DNA of 64,000 nucleotides from an uncultured Prevotellaceae bacterium (GTDB lineage: Bacteria; Bacteroidota; Bacteroidia; Bacteroidales; Bacteroidaceae): contig ONHN01000002.1 in NCBI GenBank assembly GCA_900317635.1, positions 1 through 64,000 on the forward strand, read 5' to 3'. Under the pieces are notes generated by a model. That model was not told where the DNA came from, ran no database searches, and saw only the letters and a program-made list of their open reading frames with translations. This document shows positions 48,323 through 58,063 of this stretch, piece after piece. The position numbers and the translations under genes are program-made. Each line of letters begins with the position of its first letter. Position 1 is the stretch's first letter.

Positions 48323-48508
48323 ATTCAACTTTCGGAAGCTGTCGCTTCCTCTGGAGTTAAAGGAGTTAAAAGGAGTTATCGCAGCCTATGGCTGATGAGG
48401 AGTTAAAGACGATAGTCATATTCGCAAATACTATAGGGTTTAAAAGTATCGTCTTTAACTCCCTTAACTCCTTTAACTTCCTTAACTCCTCCAACATCAG
48501 AAACTTGA
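48323..48508. repeat. 186-bp inverted element of 9-bp units (CTTTAACTC), copy 2
   Basis: This is the second copy of the element at 12,202-12,386, with the same ends (attcaa...cttga), tandem ggagttaaa units on the left and ctttaactc units on the right, and the same atcgtctttaactc arm. It ends 14 bases before the GLUG protein start codon. Confidence 0.9.
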
Positions 48509-48522
48509 ATAAACATTATATC

Positions 48523-51500
48523 ATGATGAAACCAACAGCTTTACTTTTAACTTCATGGCGGGCAACGCTGTTTGCCTTGTTCGCCCTGCTGCTGCCCTCG
48601 GCGGCATGGGCACAGTATGGTGGTGGTAGCGGTTCGCAATGGGACCCCTACATCATCAAGACAACCGACCACATGACCGCATTGGCCGATGCGGTGAATG
48701 GAGGAAATAATTATCTTGACACATACTTCCGCCTCGATGCCGACCTTGACTACACGGGCAAGACCTACACCATTATTGGCGACTATGATAAAAACGATAA
48801 TGCAGCCTTTTGCGGCAAATTCGACGGCAATGGGCATACCATTTCTGGCGTTCAGATAAATAGGACTGCATCTGCAAAGAATAGTACGAATATCGGGCTT
48901 TTCGGTACGATTCTCTTCTCTGTTGTCATAGAGAATTTAACGCTCAGTGCCAGCACTATCAAAGGACGTTGTTTCATAGGAGGAATAGTAGGATGCACAG
49001 GAGAAGGCTACTCGACGGTTGGCCGAGGTCCCACTGTGAGGAATTGCCATGTGACGGACGATGTAACTTTAGAAACGATCGACATGAAAGTACAAGGTTC
49101 TTCAGGTTGGCAATATTCAGGTTCGCTCGGCGGTATAATAGGATATGTAGGGTTCAGTCCTACTGCCCTGATCGGAAATTGCACCAGTGCGGCGACCATT
49201 ATTGCCTCTACGAGAAGCGAAGCTATTGGTGGCATAGTAGGCGATTGCGGGAAGAAGACCCCAATCACTGGCTGCACGTTTACTGGCACCATCAGTGGCG
49301 GCACAGGGTATGTGGGCGGTATCTTGGGGTGGAATTATAAAAACACTGCCACCCTCACCGACTGCTATGTGGGCGGCAATTGCGCCATCGGCGCGGTGGG
49401 CGTAGAAGGCTCCGCCACAGGCACCGACGAAGGCTACGATGTGAAGCACTTGTACACCATCCGCTTCAACAGCGCACAACTCACGAACGGCACCATCGAC
49501 ACGCCGCCTACGATGACCATCAACGGCATAGGCTACTACGCTGAAGGCACCGTGATAACCCTCTCAAACGTCACCACCTTCGGCTCGCCCTCTGGCAGCG
49601 GCATGATGTGGAACTACCGCGCCGAGATAAGCGGCTCATCATCTTATGCAGACGTATTGCTGCAAGAAGATGGCACCTGGCAGTTCACTATGCCAGCGGG
49701 CAACGTTCTCATCTATTCTAAAGGTGCGAAAGACCTTAGGCTGACGGAGTATCCTAATACTACGCGCACCTCGGTTACACCAGCCAGCGTTCCCTACACC
49801 AGTAATGCTCAGAAACCTGTAGTGAGCGTGGTGTGCCGCGCCAATGACCTCGTTGAGGGCACCGACTTCATCACCGACATACCCGCCGAGGGCTTCACTG
49901 CCGAGGGGAAATACGCTATCAAGATTTGGGGCATCGGCGAATATGGCGGCCTGCGCACCGACACCTTCACCATCGGTAAGCCTTGGGAGGGCGAGGGCAC
50001 ACAAGCGTCGCCCTTCCTCATCAAATCGACCGACGACATGGAGCGCTTGGCTACCATCGTCAGAAGCGGCGAAAAATATGAAGGTGTTTACTTCCGCCAA
50101 GCGGCCGACCTTGACTTTACGGGTAAGGCCTATACCCCCGTGGGATATTTTGACCAAAGCAAAAATGAAGCATACTACTTCAGTGGCAACTACGATGGCG
50201 GATATTACACCATCATAGGCATCAACGTGAGCGGTGTGTATTGGGCTGGCGTGTTTGGAGCCACCCTGGCGCCAGCCACGATCAGCAACATCACGCTCGA
50301 GGGCAACTGCTTCTTCAATAGCACCAACAGCAGCGGCGGCATTGTGGGCTACAACAATGGCGAAATTTCAGGCTGCCGCATTGTTTCTTCAAATGTCGTC
50401 GTCAAGGGAGAGATGTTCGTTGGCAGCATAGCGGGCCAAAGCTATGGTTCCGTCAACTACTGCGAAAGCATGGCAACCGTAGAGCTGACGGAGTCTGCTT
50501 ACACGTCTCCTGTTCTTGGCGGCCTGGTGGGCGCGGCGTACAAAGCCGTTACCGGCGATTTCAGCGGCACCGTGAAAGGACGCGGCACCATTGGTGGCCT
50601 GGTGGGACACGCCGTTAGCTACGAAGCAGAGATAAGTGGCCGCAACTTAGGCGAGATAATCACAACGAACAGCAGCAGCACCGTAGGCGGCATCGTTGGC
50701 AATGCCGATGACAACAGCATGGTGGCAAGCTGCACGAATGCGTGCCTGATGCGGAACGTGAGCGGAACGAACGTGGGAGCTATCATCGGCGTGATGAACA
50801 CGAGCGCTGACGCAAAAGCCATGAACAACTACTACATCGGTGCTTGCAAGTATGGCGGCATCACTGGAACCGACGTGCTCGGCAAGGCCATGCGCGGCTG
50901 GCCCATCAGCCACGAAGAGAGCATCGGCTTCTTCCCCATACCCGATGCCAACGACAACATGGTGGGCACGTACTACGACGACGGCACAAGCAATAATTAC
51001 TACGTAGGTGCAGGCGAAACCCTTCGCTTCGTGCTCGTTGGCGGCACGGATTATACCGCCAACGGCTCGCAGCTCATAGCAAAAGGCTACGATAGTAACT
51101 ACGAAGCCAACTATTATGAACTGACTATGGAGGCCCTCCCCGTGCATATCATGCCCACGGGCCTCACGCTGACGCTTTATGACGGGTGGTCGAACGAGCA
51201 TAATGTTAGCGACATCGGCAGTGCGCTGGGCGAGGAGCGCGACGTTATCATCAGCGGGCGCACGCTCTATCGGGATGGTACATGGCAAACGCTCTGTCTG
51301 CCCTTCGACCTCGACGAAGGTGCTTTGGCAACAAGTCCGTTGGCAGGCGCAGAAGTGCGCACGCTCTCGGCTGCAAGCTACGATGCTGGTACACTGACGC
51401 TGACCTTCAATGTAGCAGCGAACGTGATGGCTGGCGTGCCCTTCATCTTCCGCTATACCACCACCGCTACCGACCTTCAGAACCCGAGGTTCAGTCAAGT

Positions 51501-52596
51501 AAGGCTCGCTACAACCGACGCTCAGACCCAACGTTTCGATGAAAACCGCGTAGCCTTCGTGGGAACGTTTGCTTACAAGAACTTAGCAACGACCGACAAG
51601 TCGCTCTTGGCCTTCAGCCAGGCTTCGGGCTTGTATTATCCTGCAACGGATGCTACGGAGAAAGCCTTGCGCGGCTACTTCACCGCTGCTGGCAAGGTGC
51701 GCACACTCGTAACGAACATCGGGCTCGACTTCGATGAGACTTATTCGCCGTTGGCCGGAGGCTTCTATCGCCTGCGCCGTGGTGATTCCTATCTGGCACA
51801 AGCGGCCGACGGAACTCCCGTTTACGTTTCGAGTGCCGACGCTCCCTACGATGCCAGCACCATCTTCACGCTGACCGAACAGGCGGGTGGCACCTTCACG
51901 CTGACATCGCAAGCGCGCGGTCTGACGGCCAGCGGTTTTGCCAACGACCCCGCCGCCCTGACGCTTGACATGGACGCTGCCGATGCAGCCTATATCCTCT
52001 TTGAGGGCGTTCCCTACCAAAACCAGGTGTTGACGTTCGAAGCCAATCCCACGCTACGCGTAAAGATGCACGATGCAGGAGGCGAAGGCTTCGCCACGGG
52101 CTACTATCCTTTTGCCGTGAAGGTGGACGCAGTGGATGCCGCCACGGTAGAGGTAAGCAGTGACGGCAAGACGGCCCACTACAGCAGTATCGCAACGGGC
52201 GAGGTGCCTGCCGCCACGGGTGTCCTCTTCGTGGGCGATGAGACTGAAGCTGTGCTGATGCCCATTGCAGCGGCCGATCCTGTTCAGACGGATTTGACAG
52301 GGCATTACCTTGAGACCAACGTACCCGATGCGCTCGTGTTCAACATCCTTGAAAACGTTCCAGGCTTCTACGCCTTGAAATCAGGTTCGAAACTCGATGC
52401 CAACAAAGCGTATCTGCCTATGCCCGTGCAGGCTGTGCGCGCCTTGACGCTGCAACCCGCAGTGACGGGTGTGACATCAGCAATGCAGGAAGACGCAAGT
52501 GGTGCTTACTACGACCTTCAAGGGCGTCGCATTTCGTCTGCGGCGGCTAAACGCGGTATCTATATTCAAAGTGGTAAGAAAGTGATGACAAAGTAA
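48523..52596 (+). CDS. Large secreted GLUG-repeat protein with C-terminal sorting tail
   Basis: A 1,357-residue protein. I start at ATG 48,523; the open frame upstream encodes FNSLNSFNFLNSSN from the repeat element and lacks a signal peptide. A signal peptide ends at AWAQ. Residues 30-300 and 500-720 are two blocks of GLUG-type beta-helix repeats, recognisable by GGIVG, GGIIG and GGILG turns and KFDGNGHTISG. A central Ig-like part and a long beta-rich region follow. The tail YDLQGRRISS...GIYIQSGKKVMTK is the sorting-type end seen in Prevotella-like bacteria. It is likely a surface adhesin or glycan-binding protein. No enzyme motif is seen. Confidence 0.83.
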   Translation: MMKPTALLLTSWRATLFALFALLLPSAAWAQYGGGSGSQWDPYIIKTTDHMTALADAVNGGNNYLDTYFRLDADLDYTGKTYTIIGDYDKNDNAAFCGKFDGNGHTISGVQINRTASAKNSTNIGLFGTILFSVVIENLTLSASTIKGRCFIGGIVGCTGEGYSTVGRGPTVRNCHVTDDVTLETIDMKVQGSSGWQYSGSLGGIIGYVGFSPTALIGNCTSAATIIASTRSEAIGGIVGDCGKKTPITGCTFTGTISGGTGYVGGILGWNYKNTATLTDCYVGGNCAIGAVGVEGSATGTDEGYDVKHLYTIRFNSAQLTNGTIDTPPTMTINGIGYYAEGTVITLSNVTTFGSPSGSGMMWNYRAEISGSSSYADVLLQEDGTWQFTMPAGNVLIYSKGAKDLRLTEYPNTTRTSVTPASVPYTSNAQKPVVSVVCRANDLVEGTDFITDIPAEGFTAEGKYAIKIWGIGEYGGLRTDTFTIGKPWEGEGTQASPFLIKSTDDMERLATIVRSGEKYEGVYFRQAADLDFTGKAYTPVGYFDQSKNEAYYFSGNYDGGYYTIIGINVSGVYWAGVFGATLAPATISNITLEGNCFFNSTNSSGGIVGYNNGEISGCRIVSSNVVVKGEMFVGSIAGQSYGSVNYCESMATVELTESAYTSPVLGGLVGAAYKAVTGDFSGTVKGRGTIGGLVGHAVSYEAEISGRNLGEIITTNSSSTVGGIVGNADDNSMVASCTNACLMRNVSGTNVGAIIGVMNTSADAKAMNNYYIGACKYGGITGTDVLGKAMRGWPISHEESIGFFPIPDANDNMVGTYYDDGTSNNYYVGAGETLRFVLVGGTDYTANGSQLIAKGYDSNYEANYYELTMEALPVHIMPTGLTLTLYDGWSNEHNVSDIGSALGEERDVIISGRTLYRDGTWQTLCLPFDLDEGALATSPLAGAEVRTLSAASYDAGTLTLTFNVAANVMAGVPFIFRYTTTATDLQNPRFSQVRLATTDAQTQRFDENRVAFVGTFAYKNLATTDKSLLAFSQASGLYYPATDATEKALRGYFTAAGKVRTLVTNIGLDFDETYSPLAGGFYRLRRGDSYLAQAADGTPVYVSSADAPYDASTIFTLTEQAGGTFTLTSQARGLTASGFANDPAALTLDMDAADAAYILFEGVPYQNQVLTFEANPTLRVKMHDAGGEGFATGYYPFAVKVDAVDAATVEVSSDGKTAHYSSIATGEVPAATGVLFVGDETEAVLMPIAAADPVQTDLTGHYLETNVPDALVFNILENVPGFYALKSGSKLDANKAYLPMPVQAVRALTLQPAVTGVTSAMQEDASGAYYDLQGRRISSAAAKRGIYIQSGKKVMTK

Positions 52597-52652
52597 TGGG
52601 TGATAACGTGATGATTTGATGCGCGTGTGGCCCGCGCCACCGCATTGTTGAA

Positions 52653-52711
52653 ACTTCGACAGAGGTTCGTCTCCACAATGAGGGAGCTTGAGCCTCTGTC
52701 GAAGTCGTTTT
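52653..52711 (+). terminator. Terminator of the GLUG protein gene
   Basis: A perfect 13-bp stem acttcgacagagg / cctctgtcgaagt, followed by cgtttta, about 55 bases past the stop codon. Confidence 0.8.
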
Positions 52712-52729
52712 AGTGGGGACGATATGGTA

Positions 52730-52796
52730 CGCAGGCGAGACGCCTGCGTACCCACTTAGGGGCTACGCCGCCGATGGATGCAGGCGAGACGCCTGC
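52730..52796. repeat. Two copies of the gcaggcgagacgcctgc hairpin
   Basis: Two copies, at 52,730-52,748 and 52,780-52,796, are separated by a short spacer with ggctacgccg. A third copy of the same hairpin is at 136-154. Confidence 0.85.
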
Positions 52797-52833
52797 GTAC
52801 TCAGTTAGGGCTACGCTGTAATAAACGCGTTTG

Positions 52834-52860
52834 CAACTCGTCACTCGTCACTTGTCACTG
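52834..52860. repeat. Heptad repeat overlapping the fucosidase stop codon
   Basis: The units TCGTCAC, TCGTCAC, TTGTCAC run across the gene end. The last codons SDK and the TGA stop of the minus-strand fucosidase lie within the repeat. Confidence 0.9.
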
Positions 52861-54155
52861 CGCCCTTCTAATATCAAATCAGCGAGCCCTTTATGCTGTG
52901 GGAGCGTATAGAGAAGTTGTCCGTTCAGTCTTTGGGGCGTTAGGGTAGCTCCGTCGGGATAGATGCGCAGGGAGCGTAGGGTAGGGCGGTCGGGTAGGGT
53001 AAGGGTTTCAATGCTATCGGTTAGGACGTGGATGAAGAGGCGGTCGTCCTTGCGGGTGGAGGTGACGTGTTCGCCGTCGCCCACGTGGCCAGCTTCGGTG
53101 GCGTAGATGGTCTCTCCGTTTTGCGCGAGCCATTTGCCCATTTCTTGTAATCGTGCTACGGCCGTATCGGGGAGGGTGCCATCGGGTTGCGGGCCGATGT
53201 TCAGCAGTAGGTTAGCCCCTTTGCCACTGGTGCGCACCAAGAGGCGTATGAGTTCCGTGGGACTTTTATAGTTTTGGTCCTTAATCTTATAGCCCCACAT
53301 GCCGTTCATCGTTTGACACGTTTCAAGGGGCAGACGGCTGATGTCCTGGCCTGAGAGCCCAGCCTTGTTTTCGCCAGGCACGTCGCGCTCGAAAATTTGG
53401 ATGTCCTCGCCTGCGTAGGGTGTTTGGTGGTGGTTGTTGCCTACGAGGCAGGCGGGTTGCAGCTCGTGGATGAGGGCATATTGCTCGTCAAGTTGCCAGT
53501 TGAAAGGCACGGGGTCTTCGTCATGGTCCCACCAGCCGTCAAACCAGATAGCCCCTATCTCGCCGTACTGCGTGAGCAGTTCGTGCAGCTGGCGGTTCAT
53601 AAAGTCGTAGTATTGTGGCCAGTTGCCTTCTTTAGAAGCATGTTTGCGCCCTGTGGTGAGTCCCGTGCGGCCGAGGGGATAGTCCTCGCGCGTCCAGTCG
53701 AGGTGCGAATAATAGAGGTGGAGGCGCAGACCCTCTTCGTGACAAGCATCAGCGAGTTGGCGCAACACGTCGCGACCGTAGGGCGTATGCATAATGTTGT
53801 ACGGGCTCTGCTTCGTGTCCCACATAGAGAAGCCCTCGTGGTGGCGCGTGGTGAAGCAGATGTATTTTGCACCGCCTGCCTTAATGGCTCGCACCCAAGC
53901 GCGGGCATCGAAGCGATGAGGATAGAAAGCCTGTGCCGCTTTGGCGTATTCATGACAATCGACGCCCGTGTTCATATACCATTCACCTTGGGCAAACATG
54001 GCGTAGAGACCCCAATGCAGGAACACACCGAAGCGTGCGTCGCTAAACTCTTTGCGCGATTGCAGGTTTTCTGCGGTAGGGACATAAGCGGTTTGGGCAC
54101 TGGCACTCAGGAGCGTGCAAAAGAAGAGGAGAAGGCTGGTGAAGACGTTTTTCAT
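52848..54155 (-). CDS. Secreted alpha-L-fucosidase (GH29)
   Basis: A 435-residue exported glycosidase. The signal peptide (to about 20) is followed by a (beta/alpha)8 barrel. FGVFLHWGLYAMFAQGEWYM (43-62), FTTRHHEGFSMWDT (101-114) and the nucleophile region GAIWFDGWWD with Asp206 are diagnostic. LLLNIGPQPDGTLPD near 320 closes the barrel. The C-terminal beta-sandwich is short. It removes L-fucose from glycans such as mucin or milk oligosaccharides. The last residues RSDK and stop come from the repeat. No SusC/SusD genes are adjacent, so it is not in a classical utilisation locus here. Confidence 0.93.
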   Translation of the reverse strand: MKNVFTSLLLFFCTLLSASAQTAYVPTAENLQSRKEFSDARFGVFLHWGLYAMFAQGEWYMNTGVDCHEYAKAAQAFYPHRFDARAWVRAIKAGGAKYICFTTRHHEGFSMWDTKQSPYNIMHTPYGRDVLRQLADACHEEGLRLHLYYSHLDWTREDYPLGRTGLTTGRKHASKEGNWPQYYDFMNRQLHELLTQYGEIGAIWFDGWWDHDEDPVPFNWQLDEQYALIHELQPACLVGNNHHQTPYAGEDIQIFERDVPGENKAGLSGQDISRLPLETCQTMNGMWGYKIKDQNYKSPTELIRLLVRTSGKGANLLLNIGPQPDGTLPDTAVARLQEMGKWLAQNGETIYATEAGHVGDGEHVTSTRKDDRLFIHVLTDSIETLTLPDRPTLRSLRIYPDGATLTPQRLNGQLLYTLPQHKGLADLILEGRSDK

Positions 54156-54172
54156 GGAAAGAGAAATGTTTT

Positions 54173-54190
54173 AAGTGACAAGTGACGAGG
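54173..54190. repeat. Heptad repeat copy, left arm
   Basis: Units GTGACAA and GTGACGA lie just upstream of the fucosidase start; inverted units follow at 54,408-54,433. Together they bracket a 217-base spacer, repeating the left-core-right layout with a longer core. Confidence 0.7.
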
Positions 54191-54192
54191 AG

Positions 54193-54243
54193 AAGCCCCT
54201 CTCTCCCCGCCCCCTCTCTCCCCGAGAGGGCGAGAGGGGAGTA
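54193..54243. repeat. C/T-rich palindromic repeat copy
   Basis: The copy carries gcccctctctccccg and the complementary gagagggcgagagggg, joined directly to the heptad repeat at 54,190 (gacgaggagaagcccc). Confidence 0.65.
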
Positions 54244-54407
54244 GATACTAACTCTACGTTGTAATCTTTGGGTTCAGAAAGCAGTTGTTTTGTAGTGGAA
54301 TGTTGTGCCTGTAGTGGTTAACCCCTTAGCGCACTTGTATTCGTGCAATCCGTCACCATTCGTAAATTTCGTGGTTCAAGCTTTCCGTAAAATTCATCGG
54401 CGTTGCC

Positions 54408-54433
54408 AACTCGTCACTTGTCACTTGTCACTA
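54408..54433. repeat. Heptad repeat copy, right arm, at the HerA-like gene stop
   Basis: TCGTCAC, TTGTCAC, TTGTCAC run up to the stop codon of the minus-strand HerA-like gene. Its own TAG lies immediately before the first GTGACAA unit. Confidence 0.85.
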
Positions 54434-56059
54434 CTTTATTAAGTTGCCGAGGATGTCGCGCGTGAGTTCGCGGGTAATGGTGCGTGTGGCAGCCGACGTA
54501 GTGTTCTTCACCACGCGTCCCGTAGTAGAAGTGTTGCTCTTCGTTTTCTTCCCCGTCACCTTGTTGCTGATGCTTGTGCCGATGATGGTGCCGAGCGTTG
54601 CTGTCAGTGCCGTGATGATAGCTTTCAGTACTTTCGACAGCAGGCCAGGCTTCTTCTTTTCTTCTTTAGCGGGTTTTTCGGGGGTTGCAGGCGGTGCTGC
54701 CTGTGGCGTTGCAGGCGGTGCGGGCGGCGGCACGGGAGCACCTGAATTAGCGGGTGGGGGAGGTGGAACCGCTTGTTCGCTTTCTTTCAGCAACACCTCG
54801 AACGCACTTTCGCGGTCGATGGGCATATCGTATTTCCCAGATAGCTCGCTTTGACGCATGAGGACGGCGCGTTGTTCGTCGGTGATAGCCCCAATCTGAC
54901 TCAGCGGGAAGAGAATGCGGGCACGCTCAACGATGCTGGGTGCGCCTTTCTCGTCAAGGAAGCTGACGAGGGCTTCACCCGTTTCAAGTGTGGTGATGGC
55001 CTCTTCGGTACTGAAGGCGGGATTGGCGCGGAACGTTTTGGCGGCTGTGCGCACCGCCTCCTGGTCCTTGGGCGTATAGGCGCGCAGCGCATGTTGCACG
55101 CGGTTGCCAAGTTGACCGAGAATGCCAACGGGGATGTCCGACGGGCTTTGCGTGACGAAGTAGATGCCTACGCCTTTACTGCGAACGAGGCGTACTACTT
55201 GTTCGATCTTGTCGGTCATAGCTCGACTTGTATCTTCGAAGAGCATGTGGGCCTCGTCGAAGAAGAACACGAGCTTGGGCAAGGCCTGGTCGCCCACTTC
55301 GGGCAGCGTAGAATAGAGCTCGGACAAAAGCCAGAGCAAGAAGGTGCTATAGAGTTTGGGCTGCAACATGAGGCGGTCGGCAGCCAACACGCTCATAATG
55401 CCTTTGCCATCGCGCACGGATAGCAAGTCCTTAATGTCGAAAGAGGGTTCGCCAAAGAAAACGTTGCCTCCTTGATCCTCTAAGGTTAGCAGTGCCCGCT
55501 GAATGGCTCCTACAGAGGCGGAGGTAATGGTGCCGTAGCGCACTTTGTACTCTTTGGCGTGGTCGGCCACGTAGGTGAGCATGGAGCGAAGGTCCTTCAT
55601 GTCGATGAGTAACAGTCCGCGCTCATCGGCAATGCGGAAAGCGATGCTCAGGACACCGGCTTGCGTGTCGTTAAGTTCTAAGAGGCGCGCCAGTAGGTCG
55701 GGGCCCATATCGGAGATAGTAGCCCGCATGGGGTGGCCTTGTTCGCCAAAAACATCGTAGAAACGTGTGGGACAACCTGCAAACTGCGGGTTCTCGATGC
55801 CAAATTCGGGCATTCGCTTCTCAATGAACGAAGAGAGTTTGCCCGCTTGGCTGATGCCACTAAGGTCGCCTTTCATATCGGCCATAAAGCACGGCACGCC
55901 AGCCTGCGAGAAGGTTTCGGCCAACACTTGCAGCGTGACGGTCTTACCCGTGCCCGTTGCACCAGCAATGAGACCATGACGATTGGCCATGCGGCCTATG
56001 ATGCTAAGTGGCCCGTCAGAGCCGTGGGCAATGTAGAGTCCTCTTTCTGCGTCGTACAT
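54431..56059 (-). CDS. HerA/DUF853-family ATPase
   Basis: A 542-residue cytosolic protein of the HerA/FtsK-like superfamily, YjgR type (DUF853). The Walker A motif is GATGTGKT (about 33-40), the Walker B motif LVFFFDEAH is near 265, and the arginine-type region [28 protein letters not shown] is near 310. After residue 420 comes a Pro/Ala-rich linker and a C-terminal part with a hydrophobic glycine-rich stretch ([20 protein letters not shown]), possibly membrane-associated, and a basic tail. Such ATPases form hexameric DNA or protein pumps. No NurA-like nuclease or phage-defence partner is adjacent, so no defence role is claimed. It stands alone upstream of the fucosidase gene. Confidence 0.88.
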   Translation of the reverse strand: MYDAERGLYIAHGSDGPLSIIGRMANRHGLIAGATGTGKTVTLQVLAETFSQAGVPCFMADMKGDLSGISQAGKLSSFIEKRMPEFGIENPQFAGCPTRFYDVFGEQGHPMRATISDMGPDLLARLLELNDTQAGVLSIAFRIADERGLLLIDMKDLRSMLTYVADHAKEYKVRYGTITSASVGAIQRALLTLEDQGGNVFFGEPSFDIKDLLSVRDGKGIMSVLAADRLMLQPKLYSTFLLWLLSELYSTLPEVGDQALPKLVFFFDEAHMLFEDTSRAMTDKIEQVVRLVRSKGVGIYFVTQSPSDIPVGILGQLGNRVQHALRAYTPKDQEAVRTAAKTFRANPAFSTEEAITTLETGEALVSFLDEKGAPSIVERARILFPLSQIGAITDEQRAVLMRQSELSGKYDMPIDRESAFEVLLKESEQAVPPPPPANSGAPVPPPAPPATPQAAPPATPEKPAKEEKKKPGLLSKVLKAIITALTATLGTIIGTSISNKVTGKKTKSNTSTTGRVVKNTTSAATRTITRELTRDILGNLIK

Positions 56060-56091
56060 GATTTAGGGGTTTCGTATAGTTTAGGTTTTTA

Positions 56092-56236
56092 GGGAATCAC
56101 GAAGGGCACGAATGCTAACTAATGAACTCGAAGACATAGTGCGCCACTGACTCTATCGTTTACCGTCTTCACTATTTACTCCCCTCTCGCCCTTTATGGG
56201 AGAGAGGGGAGTAGAGGAGAGAGGGGCTTTGTCTAT
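56092..56236. repeat. 145-base downstream repeat, copy 1 of a pair
   Basis: This segment includes cacgaagggcacgaatg, catagtgcgccactgactctat and a C/T-rich palindrome. It matches 58,064-58,203 closely. Both copies lie directly downstream of an Omp28-type gene, so the duplication includes the gene 3' end. Confidence 0.8.
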
Positions 56237-56239
56237 CGT

Positions 56240-58027
56240 CTACTTCACCACTTTCTTCCCTCCAACGATATAGATGCCGCTGTGCGTAAAGCCTGTTTGG
56301 CGGCGTCCTTGCAGGTCGTAGATGGTAGAAGTTTGCTGTTTGCCGTTGATGCTTTGGATGCCACTTTCTGTGCCGAGCGGTAGTTGGGCAGCGTTGAGCA
56401 CTTCGTTGTCGCGGAGGTTCTCTTTGTTGACGCGGCTGATGAGAGCCACGAGGCGTTGGCTCGTACCGCCATAGCTCTTCACATCGGAAGGAATGGGCGG
56501 GAACGTCAGGCTAAACGTTCCGTCGGCAGCGGGAGAAAGCTGGTCGCCAAGGGGGGCGGTGTTGAACATTTTCAGCACCACACCATTGTGGCGGAACACG
56601 TCGGCAAGGTCGGCAGGTGCATCGGCATCGTCCATGCCCAGTTGGGCGTAGGTGGTGGTGGGTATGCCGTCCTCGACGAGGTAGAGACTGAAGTAAAGTT
56701 CTTTCTCAACGAGGTCGCGGCTGACGCGTCCTGTCACGCTGACGCTCTCGGAGGTGTTGGCGATATTGATTTCGGCTTTTGCCGGCATATCAATAGCCTT
56801 TTCTAAGGCTACGAGGTAAGGCTCGGGCGACATATCGCGCACACCTTGGATGAGGTTGCTCTCGCCTTCAAGCACGGCGCGGTTGTAGGTGATGGCGGGA
56901 TTGTATTCCAGCTCGTAGCCCCCAAAGAGGTAGGTCAGTTCGCGGTCGGCAGCCGTAGTGAAAGCGTCTTCGCGGAAGCCGCTGTGGCGCGAGAGATAGA
57001 CGTAGCTCTTGCCCTGTTCTTTCCACTGGTCGAAGGCCTTCTCAAGGAAATAGGCCATCTGCGGACAATTGACGCAAGCTTGCGACGTAAACTCTTCGAC
57101 GAGCGGCATGCGCACGAAGTTGTCAACCGTAACGAAGAGCGTACTGCGTCCAGCTCGCCCTGCCTGGGCTTCACTTTCGTTGAATTTTGCCACGCTGACA
57201 GCGTAGCTTGCCTCCGTACTTTCTTCGCTTCCAGCTTGCAGCGTCAGCGTTAGTTTCGAGTGGCCATAAGCGGGGATGGGCGTGTCTAACGTTACGTCAA
57301 CGTTGTCGGCCTGCGTCTCGCCTGCGCCAACCGTGGCTAAGCGAAGGTTGCTGAGCGGTTGTGCAGACTGATTGAGGATATAGACATCCCCCTTGAAAGT
57401 ACCGCGCGGCGCAACGGTCTGCGGACTGCTGACGTTCTGCGCGTAGGCGGTGCGGTCCAGCTCTGAAACTGCTTCGTTGTCGAAGAGGGCAAAGACGAGG
57501 AGGGTGCCGCGATCGGTCAGCTCTTCAAAGGACTTCTTGCCTATGTTGACAAGACAACTCTGCGGAACGGTAGCGCCGTTATAGCTCATCAGTGGATAGG
57601 CGGCTCCAATCGTTTCGTATACTTGCAGGCCGAGATAGATAGGATCCTCGCCAATGGGGAGGGGCTCGTCGAAAAGCACATCGTTCCAACCCGCCGAGAA
57701 GTCGCAGAGCGTTTGGCGCACCGTGTTGGCGGGTGTCCCTTCTGCCGCACAGACGAAGGAGCGACTTTGGCGCTTCTGTGCATATTCATCGAGCAGGTAG
57801 CAGCGCACGCCTTTTATCTTGTAACCTTTATCGCGCAAGCGAACAAGGGCAGGGTCGTCGGCAGGGTTGAAGCAAACCATGCCTTGGACGAAGGAATTCT
57901 TACCACTACCAATGCGGCTCAGTTCCGCATCGGCGCAGTCGGCAGGAGCATAGCCGTAGGGCGTCTGCGCCGTAGCGGTGAGCAGGGCGAACACATATAT
58001 ATATATGTATAGCAGGATGCGTTTCAT
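56240..58027 (-). CDS. Secreted Omp28-type protein with CxxC and short sorting tail
   Basis: A 595-residue protein starting at Met 58,027 (MKRILLYIYIYVFALLTATAQ); the 14 codons upstream are not part of a signal peptide. It has the same layout as the 32.7 kb protein: an N-terminal beta-sandwich, a beta domain with two Cys-containing segments, then an Omp28 domain beginning PLVEEFTSQACVNCPQ (C318, C321). The tail is YDLQGRRQTGFTHSGIYIVGGKKVVK-like, described by its YDLQGRR and GIYIVGGKKVVK ends, a sorting-type tail different from that of the 32.7 kb protein. Probably secreted to the surface; redox role inferred from CxxC. A paralogue lies directly upstream (58,204). Confidence 0.82.
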   Translation of the reverse strand: MKRILLYIYIYVFALLTATAQTPYGYAPADCADAELSRIGSGKNSFVQGMVCFNPADDPALVRLRDKGYKIKGVRCYLLDEYAQKRQSRSFVCAAEGTPANTVRQTLCDFSAGWNDVLFDEPLPIGEDPIYLGLQVYETIGAAYPLMSYNGATVPQSCLVNIGKKSFEELTDRGTLLVFALFDNEAVSELDRTAYAQNVSSPQTVAPRGTFKGDVYILNQSAQPLSNLRLATVGAGETQADNVDVTLDTPIPAYGHSKLTLTLQAGSEESTEASYAVSVAKFNESEAQAGRAGRSTLFVTVDNFVRMPLVEEFTSQACVNCPQMAYFLEKAFDQWKEQGKSYVYLSRHSGFREDAFTTAADRELTYLFGGYELEYNPAITYNRAVLEGESNLIQGVRDMSPEPYLVALEKAIDMPAKAEINIANTSESVSVTGRVSRDLVEKELYFSLYLVEDGIPTTTYAQLGMDDADAPADLADVFRHNGVVLKMFNTAPLGDQLSPAADGTFSLTFPPIPSDVKSYGGTSQRLVALISRVNKENLRDNEVLNAAQLPLGTESGIQSINGKQQTSTIYDLQGRRQTGFTHSGIYIVGGKKVVK

Positions 58028-58063
58028 CGTTGTTTTGTGATTATGAGTTTTGGGGCTTTTAGA

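Larger units (their letters stand above)
48011..48522. other. 512-base gene-free region upstream of the GLUG protein
   Basis: No protein gene is supported. From left to right it has a TATCTTTG -7 box (48,107-48,114), GC-rich DNA with weak coding potential, ATTAAAC-type arrays (48,285-48,322) and the second 185-bp inverted element (48,323-48,508). The leader of the GLUG gene is therefore mostly repeat. Confidence 0.7.

Noticed and set aside
48388..48522. N-terminal extension of the GLUG protein
   Set aside because: It is encoded by the 185-bp repeat element, gives FNSLNS-type residues and would hide the signal peptide that starts at 48,523.
54431..56059. A HerA-based phage-defence system
   Set aside because: The protein is of the DUF853/YjgR type, and no nuclease, Sir2 or other defence gene is next to it.
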